From NCBI RefSeq assembly GCF_030161875.1, contig NZ_BSVA01000001.1, positions 186,001 to 250,000 on the forward strand: a stretch of DNA of 64,000 nucleotides. Reading direction: 5' to 3'. A program made the translations under genes and the position numbers. Below the pieces are notes generated by a model. The model was not told the origin of the DNA. It saw only the letters and a program-made list of their open reading frames with translations, and ran no database searches. Positions 55,652 to 64,000 of the stretch are shown piece after piece; within the stretch, counting starts at the first letter, position 1, and every line of letters starts with the position of its first letter. This DNA is from Homoserinibacter gongjuensis. GTDB taxonomy: Bacteria > Actinomycetota > Actinomycetes > Actinomycetales > Microbacteriaceae.

Positions 55652-57090
55652 CTAGCCGCGCACGGCGTCGACGGTGGCGGATGCCGTGGAGGCGGAGGTC
55701 GTGCGGAAGCGTGCGAGCAGCTCGCGGTACCAGTGGGCGCTCGCCTTAGGCAGACGCTCCTGGGTGCGGTAGTCGATGTAGACGAGGCCGAAGCGCTTGC
55801 TGTAGCCCTCGCCCCACTCGAAGTTATCGAGCAGCGACCACACGAAGTAGCCGCGGAGGTCGACGCCGTCGCTGATCGCGCGACCGGCCGCCTCAAAGTA
55901 GCCGGCGAGGTAGGAGATGCGCTCGACGTCGTCGATGCCACCCTCGGGGTCGACGTAGTCGTCGAAGCTCGCGCCGGATTCGGTGATGTAGAGCGGCAGC
56001 GAGGTGTAGTCCCGGGCCACGCGCAGCAGCACGGCGTGCAACGAGTCGGGGATGACCGACCAGCCGAACGAGGTCGCCGCCGGTTCGGCAGGCGTCTCGG
56101 AGAAGCCGAACGGATGTGCGGCGTCGGTGGGCACCGCGCTCACGATGACACGCTGGTAGTGATTGACGCCCGCGAAGTCGACGGGCTGCGAGATCGTCTC
56201 GAGGTCGCCGCCGCGGATGACGTCGGCGAGCCCGTGTGGATCGAGTCGGGCGTGCACGCCGTCGCCATACGCCCCCAGATACACCGGGTCGAGGAAGGCA
56301 CGGTTGCTCACGGCATCGAGTCGGTCCGCCGCGTCATGATCGGCGGGAGAATCGGTGGCCGCCACCACTTCGGTGACGATGTTCGTGATGCCGACACGGG
56401 CGGTCGGGGCGACCTCCCGGATGGCGCCAACCGCCAGCCCGTGCGCGAGGTTCAGGTGGTGGGATGCGGCGACGGCGGCCCGGATGTCGGTGCGTCCCGG
56501 CGCGTGCGGCCCGTAGCCGTAGCCGAGGAACGCCGAACACCACGGCTCGTTGAGGGTGATCCAGTCGTCCGCGAGGTCGCCGAGCGCCGCCACGGTGCGG
56601 CGGGCGTAGTCGGCGAAGCGCACGGCGGTGTCGCGCACCGGCCAGCCTCCGGCATCCTCGAGCGGCTGCGGGAGGTCCCAGTGGTAGAGCGTGACGAAGG
56701 GCCGGATGCCGCGCGAGCGCAGCCCTGCGAGCACCTCGCGATAGAACGCGACCCCGTCGGGGTTGAGCTCGCCCGTGCCGCCCGGCTGCAGCCGCGCCCA
56801 CGACACCGAGAGCCGGTAGGAGTCGACCCCGAGCTCGACGAGCAGATCCAGGTCGTGCTGCCACCGGTGGTAGTGGTCGCACGCGATGTCCCCCGTGTCG
56901 CCGCGGTGAACGCGCCCGGGCGTGTGCGCGAAGGTGTCCCAGATACTCGGCCCGCGCCCGCCCTCGTCGACCGCGCCCTCGATCTGGTAGGCGGCCGTCG
57001 CAACCCCCACGCAAACCCGGCGGGGAATGCGTCGAGTTCGACCGACGGCGACCCCGCCGGATGCGCGGGGGTTCGGAAGAAGTAGGTCAT
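55652..57090 (-). CDS. Family 1 beta-glucosidase (one-base indel)
   Basis: A GH1 enzyme of about 479 residues: GVATAAYQIEGAVDEGGRGPSIWD near the N-terminus, acid/base Glu in DWITLNEPWCSAFLGY near 181, nucleophile Glu in PLYITESGASFDD near 368, and YFVWSLLDNFEWGEGYSKRFGLVYIDY near 418-444 (aglycone site SLLDNFEW). One extra C in the C5 run 57004-57008 joins FAWG to VATAAYQ at ATG 57090. Cytosolic; splits imported beta-glucosides. First gene of the operon, directly behind the 31-bp palindrome. Confidence 0.92.
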
Positions 57091-57107
57091 CAGGGCACCT
57101 TCGCTCT

Positions 57108-57138
57108 TTGTCTACGGCTTAGAGTAAGTCGTAGACAA
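57108..57138. promoter_or_regulatory. 31-bp palindromic operator of the beta-glucoside operon
   Basis: Arms TTGTCTACG (57108-57116) and CGTAGACAA (57130-57138) are perfect complements; inside them CTTA / TAAG also pair. Only the centre triplet and one base pair on each side fail. It lies 18 bp upstream of the GH1 ATG and would block the operon promoter. ROK or other sugar repressor site, inferred. Confidence 0.75.
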
Positions 57139-57193
57139 GTGAAACGCAAGTGGTGCCGCGCGGCATCGCGCAAGCCCACCCCGTCCAACGAGA

Positions 57194-57217
57194 AAACCCC
57201 CGCCGAAGCGAGGGTTT
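57194..57217 (-). terminator. Hairpin terminator of tRNA-Gln
   Basis: AAACCC and GC pair with GC and GGGTTT (internal 2-nt mismatch, CGAA loop); on the minus strand the hairpin is followed by TTTTCTC, an intrinsic-terminator tail. It starts 5 nt after the tRNA. Confidence 0.65.
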
Positions 57218-57222
57218 CGAAG

Positions 57223-57294
57223 CTGGGGTACCTGGACTCGAACCAAGAACAACTGAACCAGAATCAGCCGTGTTGCCAATTACACCATACCCCA
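57223..57294 (-). tRNA. tRNA-Gln (anticodon CTG)
   Basis: The reverse strand forms a 72-nt cloverleaf: acceptor TGGGGTA / TACCCCA with discriminator G, anticodon arm GCTGA-TTCTGGT-TCAGT giving CTG, and T-arm GGTTCGAGTCC. CCA is not encoded. It lies between the beta-glucoside operon and gltX. Confidence 0.93.
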
Positions 57295-57387
57295 ACGGCT
57301 CCGACCGGAGTCGGTCCGCGAGGCCCGGCGAAGCCGGACCGAGTAGCCACTTTACCCTACGGAGGGAGGGGCGCCGAACCGGCAGTG

Positions 57388-57428
57388 GGGGTCTCGATAC
57401 GCCGCTCCGCGGCTACTCGACCAGCGGG
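57388..57428. repeat. Dispersed palindromic repeat copy
   Basis: GGGTCTCGATACGCCGCTCC followed by GCGGCTACTCGACCAGCGGG, with a CGC/GCG stem at its centre. Related copies are at 9142-9179 (inside copB) and 61785-61811. Confidence 0.7.
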
Positions 57429-57444
57429 CAGGTTAGCGACTCAT

Positions 57445-57469
57445 CCGCCACGGGATTGCCGGGTGGCGG
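57445..57469 (-). terminator. Hairpin after gltX
   Basis: CCGCCAC (57445-57451) pairs with GTGGCGG (57463-57469), immediately past the gltX stop on the minus strand. Confidence 0.5.
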
Positions 57470-58981
57470 CTAATCGCCGAGCGCGAGGCGCAGCCGCTCC
57501 ATGCGCGCGAGCGTCGAGGCCTTGCCCAGGATCTCCATCGACTCGAAGAGCGGCGGGCTCACCCGGCGCCCCGAGATGGCGGTGCGCAGCGGTCCGAACG
57601 CCGTGCGCGGCTTGAGGCCGGGGCCGCCCTCCTCGACGGGCGTCAGCAGCGCCGCGCGCAACGCCTCCTCGATCTCGACGCGGCCGAACTCGCTCAGCGG
57701 CTCGAGCGCGGCCTCGGCGGCATCGAGCACGAGGCGCGCCTCGTCGACGTTCTTGGGCATCGCATCCGGCTCGAAGGCGAGCTGGTCGTCGGCGGTGAAG
57801 AGGAACCCGAGCATGTCGCGCGCCTCCCCCAGCACCGTCACGCGCTCCTGGATGAGCGGGGCGGCCTCGCGCAGGATCGCCCACTCGGCCTCGGTGGGCG
57901 GGTCGGCGACGAAGCCCTCGAGATACGGCACGATGCGCTCGGTGAAGTCGGCGACGTCGAGCATGCGGATGTGGTCGCCGTTGATCGCGTCGGCCTTCTT
58001 CTGGTCGAATCGGGCCGGGTTCGGGTTGACGTCGCGGATGTCGAAGGCCGCCACGAACTCCGCCTGCGTGAACACGTCGCGGTCGGGCGCGATCGACCAC
58101 CCGAGCAGCGCGAGGTAGTTGAGCAACCCCTCGGGCACGAAGCCGCGATCGCGGTGGTGGAAGAGGCTCGACTCGGGGTCGCGCTTGCTGAGCTTCTTCG
58201 AGCCCTCGCCGTAGACGAGCGGCATGTGCGCGTACTGCGGGATGAAGTCGGTCACACCGATCTCGATGAGCGCGAGGTACAGGGCGATCTGGCGCGGGGT
58301 GGAGGAGAGGATGTCTTCACCGCGGAACACGTGCGTGATCCCCATGAGCGCGTCGTCGACCGGGTTCACGAAGGTGTACAGCGGCGCGCCGTTCGGCCGC
58401 ACCACGACGAAGTCGCTGAAGCTGCCGGCGGGGAAGGTGATCTCACCGCGGATGAGGTCGTGGATCGTGATGTCGCCGTCCGGCACGCGCAGCCGCAGGC
58501 TCGGCTGCCGCCCCTCCGCGCGGAACCCCGCACGCTGCTCCGCGGTGAGCTCGCGCTCGAAGTTGTCGTAGCCCTGGCGCGGATCACGGCCGGCCGCACG
58601 GTTGCGCGCCTCCATCTCCTCCGGGGTCACGAAGCTCTCGTAGAGGTGGCCGGCATCCTTCAGGCGCTCGATCATCGCCCGGTAGATGTCGGAGCGCTGC
58701 GACTGCCGGTAGGGCGCGTCGGGGCCGCCCTTCTCGACGCCCTCGTCCCAGTCGATGCCGAGCCACTCGAGCGCGTCGACGAGCTGCAGGTAGCTCTCCT
58801 CGGAATCGCGGGCGGCATCCGTGTCCTCCACCCGGAACACGAGCTTGCCGCCCGTGTGTCGGGCGTAGGCCCAGTTGAAGAGTGCGGTGCGCACCATGCC
58901 GACGTGCGGGGTGCCGGTGGGAGACGGGCAGAACCGGACGCGCACATCGGCGCCGGTCGCCTCGGAGAAGGGGAGCGACAT
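57470..58981 (-). CDS. gltX: Glutamyl-tRNA synthetase
   Basis: A 503-residue class I synthetase that loads glutamate on tRNA-Glu (and, in actinobacteria using GatCAB, also misloads tRNA-Gln). The HIGH motif appears as [22 protein letters not shown] near residues 21-42 (HVGM form) and the KMSKS motif as [13 protein letters not shown] near 258-270. Start [17 protein letters not shown] at ATG 58981 has GGAGG directly before it, a very short spacing. It is downstream of tRNA-Gln on the chromosome, an interesting pairing with its substrate. Confidence 0.95.
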   Translation of the reverse strand: MSLPFSEATGADVRVRFCPSPTGTPHVGMVRTALFNWAYARHTGGKLVFRVEDTDAARDSEESYLQLVDALEWLGIDWDEGVEKGGPDAPYRQSQRSDIYRAMIERLKDAGHLYESFVTPEEMEARNRAAGRDPRQGYDNFERELTAEQRAGFRAEGRQPSLRLRVPDGDITIHDLIRGEITFPAGSFSDFVVVRPNGAPLYTFVNPVDDALMGITHVFRGEDILSSTPRQIALYLALIEIGVTDFIPQYAHMPLVYGEGSKKLSKRDPESSLFHHRDRGFVPEGLLNYLALLGWSIAPDRDVFTQAEFVAAFDIRDVNPNPARFDQKKADAINGDHIRMLDVADFTERIVPYLEGFVADPPTEAEWAILREAAPLIQERVTVLGEARDMLGFLFTADDQLAFEPDAMPKNVDEARLVLDAAEAALEPLSEFGRVEIEEALRAALLTPVEEGGPGLKPRTAFGPLRTAISGRRVSPPLFESMEILGKASTLARMERLRLALGD

Positions 58982-59016
58982 CCCTCCGATCCTACCGGCG
59001 GGCCGGCGGCGTCGGC

Positions 59017-59900
59017 TCAGCCGAAGGCGAGTGCCGCGGATGCCGCGAGCGCGAGCACGACGCCGACCACCTGCACGCGGGTGAGTCGTTCACGCAGCAC
59101 GGTGAGCGCGAGCAGCACGGTGCCGAGCGGGTAGAGCGAGCCGAGTACGCCCATGATCGCCAGCTCACCCTGATGCAGGCCCCACACGAGCAGCGCGTTC
59201 GCGACCGCCACGAGCAGCCCCGCGCTCACCGCGAACCGGAGCCCGGGCGTGCGGTCCGAGACGGCGGGCGCGGCGGGTCCGCCCCACCACGAGTCGCCAC
59301 GGACGACGCGCAGCACCGCGAGCACCACGGCGAAGAGCGCGGCGCCCACCACGAGGTCGACGAGCAGCGGGGCGAACTGCGACTCGGGCGGCGTCGCCTC
59401 CATCACGACGTTGTAGCCTCCGAACCCGACTCCGGATGCCGCGGCCAGCACGACCGCGCGCACGCCGACCCGGCCCCCTGCTGCTCGCGGGTGATGCCGA
59501 GCAGCACCGCCGCGACCACGAGCCCGCCGAGGGCGAGGTAGCCGAGCGGGCTGAAGCGCTCACCACTCGCGACGCCGAACACGGCCGGGATGAGCGCCGC
59601 GACGGCGGCCGTGGTCGGGGAGATCACGCTCATCGGCCCGATCGCGAGCGCCACGTAGAAGGCCCAGATGGCGCCCGCGCCCGCGATCCCCGCGACGGCG
59701 CCCAGCCAGACCGCCTCGGTCGACCACACCGATCCCACGAGCGGGGTGAGTACGGCGATGGGCGCGATCGCGACCAGAAAGCTCACGAGGCTCACCAGCA
59801 GCGGCGAGATGCGGCGCGAGCCGAGGCCGCCGAGGAAGTCCGAGACGCCGTAGACGATCGCGCTCGTGAGCCCCAGCAGTACGATCACCCCGTCATTCAA
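59017..59900 (-). CDS. EamA/DMT-family transporter (one-base indel)
   Basis: A ten-span drug/metabolite transporter in two EamA halves. The first half ([53 protein letters not shown]) and second half ([52 protein letters not shown]) read in different frames; one extra C in the C5 run 59474-59478 joins REQQG to [14 protein letters not shown] and gives 294 residues. Start is uncertain: TTG 59900 gives the longest protein, GTG 59888 is an alternative. Substrate unknown. Confidence 0.82.
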
Positions 59901-59986
59901 CAGGATGCACCCGACGCGGGCCGAAGGACCCTAGCGCCCGCCCTCCCCGCTCGGCACCCTGGAGCCATCCTGCGGAGGAGGTCACC

Positions 59987-60409
59987 ATGATCGGCAACCG
60001 GGACGCCGTCGAGTCGCTCGACGAGCGCGAGTGCTGGGAGCTGCTCGAACTCGCGCCGATGGGGCGCATCGCGCTCGCCGCCGCCGGCGAGATCGACATC
60101 TTCCCCCTCAACTTCGCAGTGCATGCCGGCTGCCTGTGGTTCCGCACGGCCCCCGGCACCAAGCTCGTCGAGCTGACGGTGAACCCCGAGGTCGCTCTCG
60201 AGATCGACGGGTGGGACGAGGGCGAGGCCTACAGCGTCGTCGTGAAGGGCATCGCCGAGCGCCTCGAGCATGGAGCAGAGATCGCCGAGGCGGAGCAACT
60301 CGGCCTGCGGCCCTGGATTCCGACGCCGAAGACGCGGTGGGTGCGGGTGCGCCCGCGCGTCATCACCGGGCGGCGGTTCCGCCGCGCGGCGAACGACGTC
60401 GACGACTGA
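59987..60409 (+). CDS. Pyridoxamine-5'-phosphate-oxidase-like split-barrel flavoprotein
   Basis: A 140-residue protein of the PPOX/FMN split-barrel type: ESLDERECWELLELAPMGRIALAAAGEIDIFPLNFAVHAGCLWFRTAPGTKLVEL near residues 9-63 (key MGRIALAAAGEIDIFPLNF), then VALEIDGWDEGEAYSVVVKGIAERL. This group binds FMN, F420 or heme. AGGAGGAGGT (ends 59982) gives a strong ribosome site before ATG 59987. Single gene, convergent with the 60431-60847 gene with 21 nt between the stops. Confidence 0.83.
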   Translation: MIGNRDAVESLDERECWELLELAPMGRIALAAAGEIDIFPLNFAVHAGCLWFRTAPGTKLVELTVNPEVALEIDGWDEGEAYSVVVKGIAERLEHGAEIAEAEQLGLRPWIPTPKTRWVRVRPRVITGRRFRRAANDVDD

Positions 60410-60430
60410 CGCTCGCTTCGTCGCCCGGGC

Positions 60431-60847
60431 TCAGACGAGGTCGTCGGGGGCGATCCAGCGGATGCCGCCGTCGTGCACGAGCAGCGGGCCGCGCAGCCGG
60501 ATCCCGGCGTGCGCGCACGCATCGCGCACGAGCTGGAGCCAGGCCCGATCGACACTCGAGAGCGCCTCGGTGCCGCGCCGCTCGTAGGCGACGACCATAC
60601 TGTCGGCCTCGGCATCCTCGAACAGCACGCCGAGCACCCGCGCGTAGTTCTCCTGGTGCCCCGGGCCGGGGCGGCGGGGCACGTAGGTGGGCATGAGCAG
60701 CGGCAGCTGCCGGTCGTACTCGTCGAGGAACATCAGCCACAGCTGGCGGCGGATGGCGTGGCCGAGCAGCAGCTCCGCACGCTGGAGCACCTCCTCGTCG
60801 GTGGCGAGCGGCGCGTCTCGCACGTCGTCGAATCGTGGGATCGTCAT
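60431..60847 (-). CDS. Conserved actinobacterial hypothetical protein
   Basis: A 138-residue soluble protein, acidic, with no motif I recognise. VLQRAELLLGHAIRRQLWLMFLDEYDRQLPLLMPTYVPRRPG (key LWLMFLDEYDRQLPLLMP) near residues 20-60 and the C-terminal LVHDGGIRWIAPDDLV look conserved in style. ATG 60847 starts MTIPRFDDVRDAP. It is 91 nt downstream of the DarT-like gene on the same strand. Codon use is like its neighbours. Confidence 0.6.
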   Translation of the reverse strand: MTIPRFDDVRDAPLATDEEVLQRAELLLGHAIRRQLWLMFLDEYDRQLPLLMPTYVPRRPGPGHQENYARVLGVLFEDAEADSMVVAYERRGTEALSSVDRAWLQLVRDACAHAGIRLRGPLLVHDGGIRWIAPDDLV

Positions 60848-60937
60848 GCCGCCATCGTGCGGTGAGGCGACGGTGCCACGAGCTCCGCTGTCGCGATTCG
60901 TGGATAGATCGGTCAGCTCGGAGCTGTGGAGGACAGG

Positions 60938-61711
60938 TCAGTCGTTCGCGAACGCGGGCGGGTACACGGCGATGCGCGGTGCCGGGCGCCCGGCGGTGTC
61001 GAACAGCGCGCGCACCTCGTCGCGCACCCGATCGTTGGCCACGGTCACGACTGCCACCGCATCCAGCGACACCGGGCCCGCCGCGAGCAGCTCGGCATCG
61101 CGGAAATCGGGGTCGACCGCGTGGAGCCGCCGCAGTGCCTGCGTTCCGGCCTCGACGCCGGCAGCGAACCGCGCCGCGACCCCGCCCGCGTCGCTGTCGA
61201 CGAACACCACGTCGCCGCCGAGCGCGTCGACCGGCACCGAGATGATCACGAAATCCGTCGGACGGGCGGCACGCGCCGCATGCGACCAGTGGGTTCCGAG
61301 CGCGCCGTGGCGCAGCTCCTCCCACCGCGTCGAGTCCTGGGCGAGGTGGAACGCGACGAAGGATGCCACGCTGCGTCCATCGGGAACCGTCGCCGAGGCG
61401 CGCAGCTCGCGCGTCGTCGCCGAACTCACGTCGACATCCGGAACCGCGTCGGCGCGCAGCTCGCCATCGAGGGCGATCGACTCGAGCGTGCGCAGGTGCG
61501 TCACGTGGTGCACGCGGCGGCCCGCGAGGCGAAGCGTCGCCGGGGCTGACGGGGTGCCCGCCGCACGGGTCGTGGTGCCGGCGCGTGGCCCGCGCGTCGT
61601 GGTCGAGCGCGCCGCCCGCACCCGTGCGACCGGGGCAGGCGCGGGGGCCGGAGTGCGCGGGTAGCACACATCGCAGAGACCCTCATCGAAACCGTGGATG
61701 CATTCCGCCAC
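60938..61711 (-). CDS. DarT-like ADP-ribosyltransferase domain protein with N-terminal zinc motif
   Basis: A 257-residue protein. Residues 1-20 hold CIHGFDEGLCDVC, a likely zinc knuckle; 20-60 is a low-complexity linker; 65-250 resembles the DarT (DUF4433) fold: RVHHVTHLRTLESIALDGEL near 66-85, RELRA near 101-105, VASFVAFHLA near 115-124 and RDAELLAAGPVSLDAV near 204-219, where Glu207 matches the DarT catalytic Glu. DarT proteins ADP-ribosylate thymidine in single-stranded DNA. No macrodomain antitoxin (DarG) gene is adjacent, so it may be a non-toxic or chromosomal variant. Confidence 0.68.
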   Translation of the reverse strand: MAECIHGFDEGLCDVCYPRTPAPAPAPVARVRAARSTTTRGPRAGTTTRAAGTPSAPATLRLAGRRVHHVTHLRTLESIALDGELRADAVPDVDVSSATTRELRASATVPDGRSVASFVAFHLAQDSTRWEELRHGALGTHWSHAARAARPTDFVIISVPVDALGGDVVFVDSDAGGVAARFAAGVEAGTQALRRLHAVDPDFRDAELLAAGPVSLDAVAVVTVANDRVRDEVRALFDTAGRPAPRIAVYPPAFAND

Positions 61712-61747
61712 GCCACCACGCTACGTCACGCGTGACGGCGCGGCGAA

Positions 61748-61787
61748 CCGCCGGCCGAGCGACCGGGGGTGGTGGCTCGGCCGGCGG
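61748..61787 (-). terminator. Hairpin after the M28 aminopeptidase gene region
   Basis: Perfect 13-bp stem CCGCCGGCCGAGC / GCTCGGCCGGCGG with a 14-nt loop, 30 nt beyond the aminopeptidase stop. Confidence 0.65.
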
Positions 61788-61811
61788 GGTCTCGATACGC
61801 CGCTACGCGCG
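61785..61811. repeat. Truncated copy of the dispersed palindromic repeat
   Basis: GGGGTCTCGATACGCCGCTA followed by CGCGCGG, sharing its first half with the 57388-57428 copy but ending early, next to the aminopeptidase stop codon. Confidence 0.6.
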
Positions 61812-61816
61812 GTGCC

Positions 61817-63424
61817 TCACCCGCGACCGTGACGGTCACCGTGAGAGCCGTGGAAGCCCCATCCGTCCCAGCCGTTGTGCTGGTGCCACTTGCCCCACGA
61901 GCCCCACTTGCCGTGGTGGTGACCCCATCCGGCGGTCTTCACGGCGCCGAAGGTGTAGACGGCGTGTGCGACGCCGTCCGCCATCTCGTCGAGCACGGTC
62001 GCGTCGATGTTGTCGGTCGTGTCGCACGCCTGGTGGTAGCACGGGTCGTAGGGCTCACCGGCGGTGCCGCCGAAGATCGCGGCCTCCTCGTCGGTCTTGA
62101 TGCCCTCGGCTCCCGTGAACAGGCCACCGGCCGGGATGCCGGCGTCGATGAACGCGAAGTAGTCGCTGCGTCCGTCGAAGGCGGTCGGCGCGGTCTCGAG
62201 CCCCTGCGAGGCGAAGTAGTCCACGAAGGTCTTCTCGATCTCGGCCGAGCCCTCCGGCCCCGCCTCACCGAACGCGTCGCCGTCACCGTCGTAGACGAAA
62301 CGCACGGGGTTCGGCGAACCCACCATGTCGAAGTTGAGGTTGAGCGCCGTGTTCGCGGCCCCCTCCTCGCTCAACTGCGAGACGTAGTAGTTCGACCCCT
62401 GCAGGCCGTCCTCCTCGCCCGACCACCATGCGAACACGAGCTGATTCGCGGGCTTCGACTTCGTGACCGCGAGCTTGAGGGCCACGTCGAGGATCGTCGC
62501 CGAGCCCGAGCCGTTGTCGTTGATGCCGGGCCCCGCGGGCACCGAGTCGAGGTGCGCACCGACGACGACCTGCTTCGTCGGGTCACCCTTGCGGCTCTTC
62601 GCGATCAGGTTGAAGGTGTCGACCGTCACCTGGCTCGTCTCGAGCACGAGGCGCGCCGTCGGGTCGGCCGCGAGCGCGAACGACTCCCCGAGCTCGAAGC
62701 TCGTGCCGACCACGGGGAGGCCGACACCGAGCTCGCCGAGCGTGCCGAAGAGCACACCGAATCGGTCATCTCCCGGAACGTCGTTGCCCTGGTTGAACAC
62801 GATGACCGCGGATGCGCCCGCGGCTTCGGCGTTCGTCGCCTTGACCGCGAAGTCGCAGCTGCCACGCTGGATGAGGGCGATGTCGCCTGCCGGGAAGTCG
62901 GCAAAGTCCTCCGCCTCGCAACCCGAGGTGGAGGCACGATCGCCGTCGAGGTTGATGTCGACCGGCGTCACCGCGGCGCTCTCGACGGCACCCTCGCCCG
63001 AGTAGTCCATCGGATAGAAGTCGTCTTCGAGCACGTAGTCGGCCGGGGTCGGGGTGAGTTGCGAGAACTCGGCGCGGTCGATGTTGACCTTCTCGTAGCT
63101 GAACGGCTGCCGCTCGGTCTGATAGCCGGCGAGCTTCATGAGCTTCTCGATGTAGGCGGCCGACTTCTCATGTCCGGGCGTTCCCGCGGCGCGCGTGCCG
63201 CCATTGGCATCCGCGATCCGCTGGAGCGCGTTCAGATGGAACTGGATCGATTTCGCGTTGACGGCCTTGCGCAGCGTGGCCGAGCTGTTGCGATCGCCTC
63301 CGTTGTGCCCGCCACCGTGGCCGGGCCATCCGCCCGCGGTGGCTGGCGCTGCGAACCCGACGGTGAGGATCGCCCCCGTCAGGATTCCCGTGGCCGCCAG
63401 GATGCGGCCCTTCCGTGTTCTCAC
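61817..63424 (-). CDS. Secreted M28 aminopeptidase with PA domain and His/Trp/Gly-rich tail
   Basis: A 535-residue exported peptidase. Residues 1-31 are a signal peptide (VRTRKGRILAATGILTGAIL, cleavage near ATAGG). A PA domain spans about 135-265 (DIALIQRGSCDFAVKATNA), and the M28 domain about 270-500 with the two-zinc ligands His291 (GAHLDSV), Asp303 (GINDNGSGS), Glu337/338 (SGEEDG), Asp366 and a His in YHQACD near 460. The last 30 residues are His, Trp and Gly-rich. GTG 63424 follows AAAGGGG and begins the signal peptide, so it is preferred over upstream starts. Role: release of N-terminal residues from peptides outside the cell. Confidence 0.92.
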   Translation of the reverse strand: MRTRKGRILAATGILTGAILTVGFAAPATAGGWPGHGGGHNGGDRNSSATLRKAVNAKSIQFHLNALQRIADANGGTRAAGTPGHEKSAAYIEKLMKLAGYQTERQPFSYEKVNIDRAEFSQLTPTPADYVLEDDFYPMDYSGEGAVESAAVTPVDINLDGDRASTSGCEAEDFADFPAGDIALIQRGSCDFAVKATNAEAAGASAVIVFNQGNDVPGDDRFGVLFGTLGELGVGLPVVGTSFELGESFALAADPTARLVLETSQVTVDTFNLIAKSRKGDPTKQVVVGAHLDSVPAGPGINDNGSGSATILDVALKLAVTKSKPANQLVFAWWSGEEDGLQGSNYYVSQLSEEGAANTALNLNFDMVGSPNPVRFVYDGDGDAFGEAGPEGSAEIEKTFVDYFASQGLETAPTAFDGRSDYFAFIDAGIPAGGLFTGAEGIKTDEEAAIFGGTAGEPYDPCYHQACDTTDNIDATVLDEMADGVAHAVYTFGAVKTAGWGHHHGKWGSWGKWHQHNGWDGWGFHGSHGDRHGRG

Positions 63425-63545
63425 GTGTTCCCCTTTCCACGTCGCCGCCCGCGGTTCGGACGGCACGGTCTAGGGAAACGTACCCCCATCCGGGGGTAGA
63501 CAGATGAGAAAGTCCTCACGTGAGCGGATGCGGGGGCTCCGCAGG

Positions 63546-63923
63546 TCAGGCGCCGGTCGCCTTCCGGGCGCGAGCGCGCTCGGCGTGCAGCCACTCGGGC
63601 GGGTTCGCGATGAGGGCCTGGATCTCGGCGGTCGTCATGGCATCCGACACACCCGCCCGCGCGAACGCCGAGTTGGTGACGCCGAGCCGGTGGGCGACCT
63701 CCGAGCGCGGATGCGGCCCCTCGGTGCGCAGGGTGCGCAGCCACTCCGGCGGGTCGGCCTGCAGCGCTGCGAGTTCATCGCGGGAATGCTGCGCCTGCTG
63801 GAACTCGGCGGGAGCCGCCGGCAGGTAGATGCCGAGTTTCTTGGCGGCGTTCTGCGCCGAGAGGTACTGGGGCTTCGGAGGCTTGGGCTGCTGGCGGCGA
63901 TCCTCGCGCGGCGCGTCGGTCAT
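63546..63923 (-). CDS. DUF5997 family protein
   Basis: A 125-residue protein with the family core YLSAQNAAKKLGIYLPAAPAEFQQ near residues 20-43, then HSRDELAALQADPPEWLRTLRTEGPHPRSEVAHRLGVTNSAFARAG, where two PPEWL repeats (LQADPPEWL, IANPPEWL) and an HTH-like helix pair (EVAHRLGVTNSAFARAG) are seen. Function unknown. It is divergent, by 23 nt, from a LysR-substrate-domain gene, an arrangement kept in many actinobacteria. Confidence 0.85.
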   Translation of the reverse strand: MTDAPREDRRQQPKPPKPQYLSAQNAAKKLGIYLPAAPAEFQQAQHSRDELAALQADPPEWLRTLRTEGPHPRSEVAHRLGVTNSAFARAGVSDAMTTAEIQALIANPPEWLHAERARARKATGA

Positions 63924-63946
63924 GCTCCGAGGGTAGCCTCGTGCAG

Positions 63947-64000
63947 GTGACCGCCCCCTTCGTCGTCGCCTTCGTGCCCGGCGTCACCCCCGGCAAGTGG
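63947..64000 (+). CDS. LysR substrate-binding-domain protein, N-terminal fragment (cut by window edge)
   Basis: Only 18 codons are visible: VTAPFVVAFVPGVTPGKW, the start of a LysR-substrate-like periplasmic-binding fold that lacks the helix-turn-helix (FVVAFVPGVTPGKW is the opening strand and loop). GTG 63947 or GTG 63941 could be the start. The divergent DUF5997 neighbour supports the call. Confidence 0.5.
   Translation, partial: MTAPFVVAFVPGVTPGKW

Overview
The window is about 64 kb of a high-GC actinobacterial chromosome. Codon usage, a FLIM-like set of Microbacteriaceae-typical families (Lsr2, DUF5997 beside a LysR-substrate-domain protein, DUF6510, ECF41 sigma factors, UPF0114) and short intergenic palindromes point to the family Microbacteriaceae; the genus cannot be fixed from the sequence alone. 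No phage, transposase, CRISPR array or rRNA was seen. Two tRNAs (Glu-CTC, Gln-CTG) are present.

Layout. 0-9.5 kb is housekeeping and stress: a PLP decarboxylase (cut by the window edge) coupled to an MFS/GPH transporter, UPF0114 membrane protein, SRAP peptidase, Lsr2, an ArsR/SRPBCC pair with a palindromic operator, cupin and YciI proteins, tRNA-Glu, a lipid kinase and a CsoR-CopB copper module. 9.5-33 kb is one large aromatic-catabolism island. Minus strand pcaI-pcaJ-pcaF-pcaR and pcaH-pcaG-pcaB-pcaD-pcaC encode the whole protocatechuate/beta-ketoadipate route; pobA makes protocatechuate from 4-hydroxybenzoate; a MarR-controlled plus-strand operon (SDR, amidohydrolase, acyl-CoA dehydrogenase, MaoC hydratase, CoA ligase) looks like a CoA-dependent, non-thiolytic side-chain shortening pathway for hydroxycinnamates and phenylpropanoids; a PaaX regulator sits with an SsuABC-like ABC importer; and MetF-PurU-LigM form a tetrahydrofolate-dependent aromatic O-demethylation unit followed by a PadR regulator. 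Together they would convert ferulate/p-coumarate-type lignin monomers to vanillate/4-hydroxybenzoate, then protocatechuate, then acetyl-CoA and succinyl-CoA, with the methoxyl carbon oxidised through folate.

33-47 kb is a miscellany: AraC/VOC/CE7 esterase, metallo-hydrolase plus rhodanese, a proline-rich membrane protein, three alpha/beta hydrolases, two ECF41 sigma factors, a MarR regulator, an NmrA-type reductase and a three-gene molybdenum oxidoreductase operon. 47.4-57.1 kb is carbohydrate use: phosphoketolase, then a minus-strand operon GH1 beta-glucosidase, sugar-binding lipoprotein, two permeases, GH5 glycosidase and a ROK regulator, preceded by a 31-bp palindrome. 57.2-64 kb holds tRNA-Gln, gltX, a DMT transporter, a split-barrel flavoprotein, a DarT-like protein, a secreted M28 aminopeptidase and DUF5997.

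Important caveat: 23 genes carry 24 apparent single-base deletions, nearly all at runs of three to five G or C (one gene has two). Restoring one base each time yields a normal full-length family member, often with a 1-4 nt stop/start overlap with the next gene. I therefore annotate these as intact genes with probable sequencing or assembly indels, not as pseudogenes. Coordinates given for them span the restored gene.
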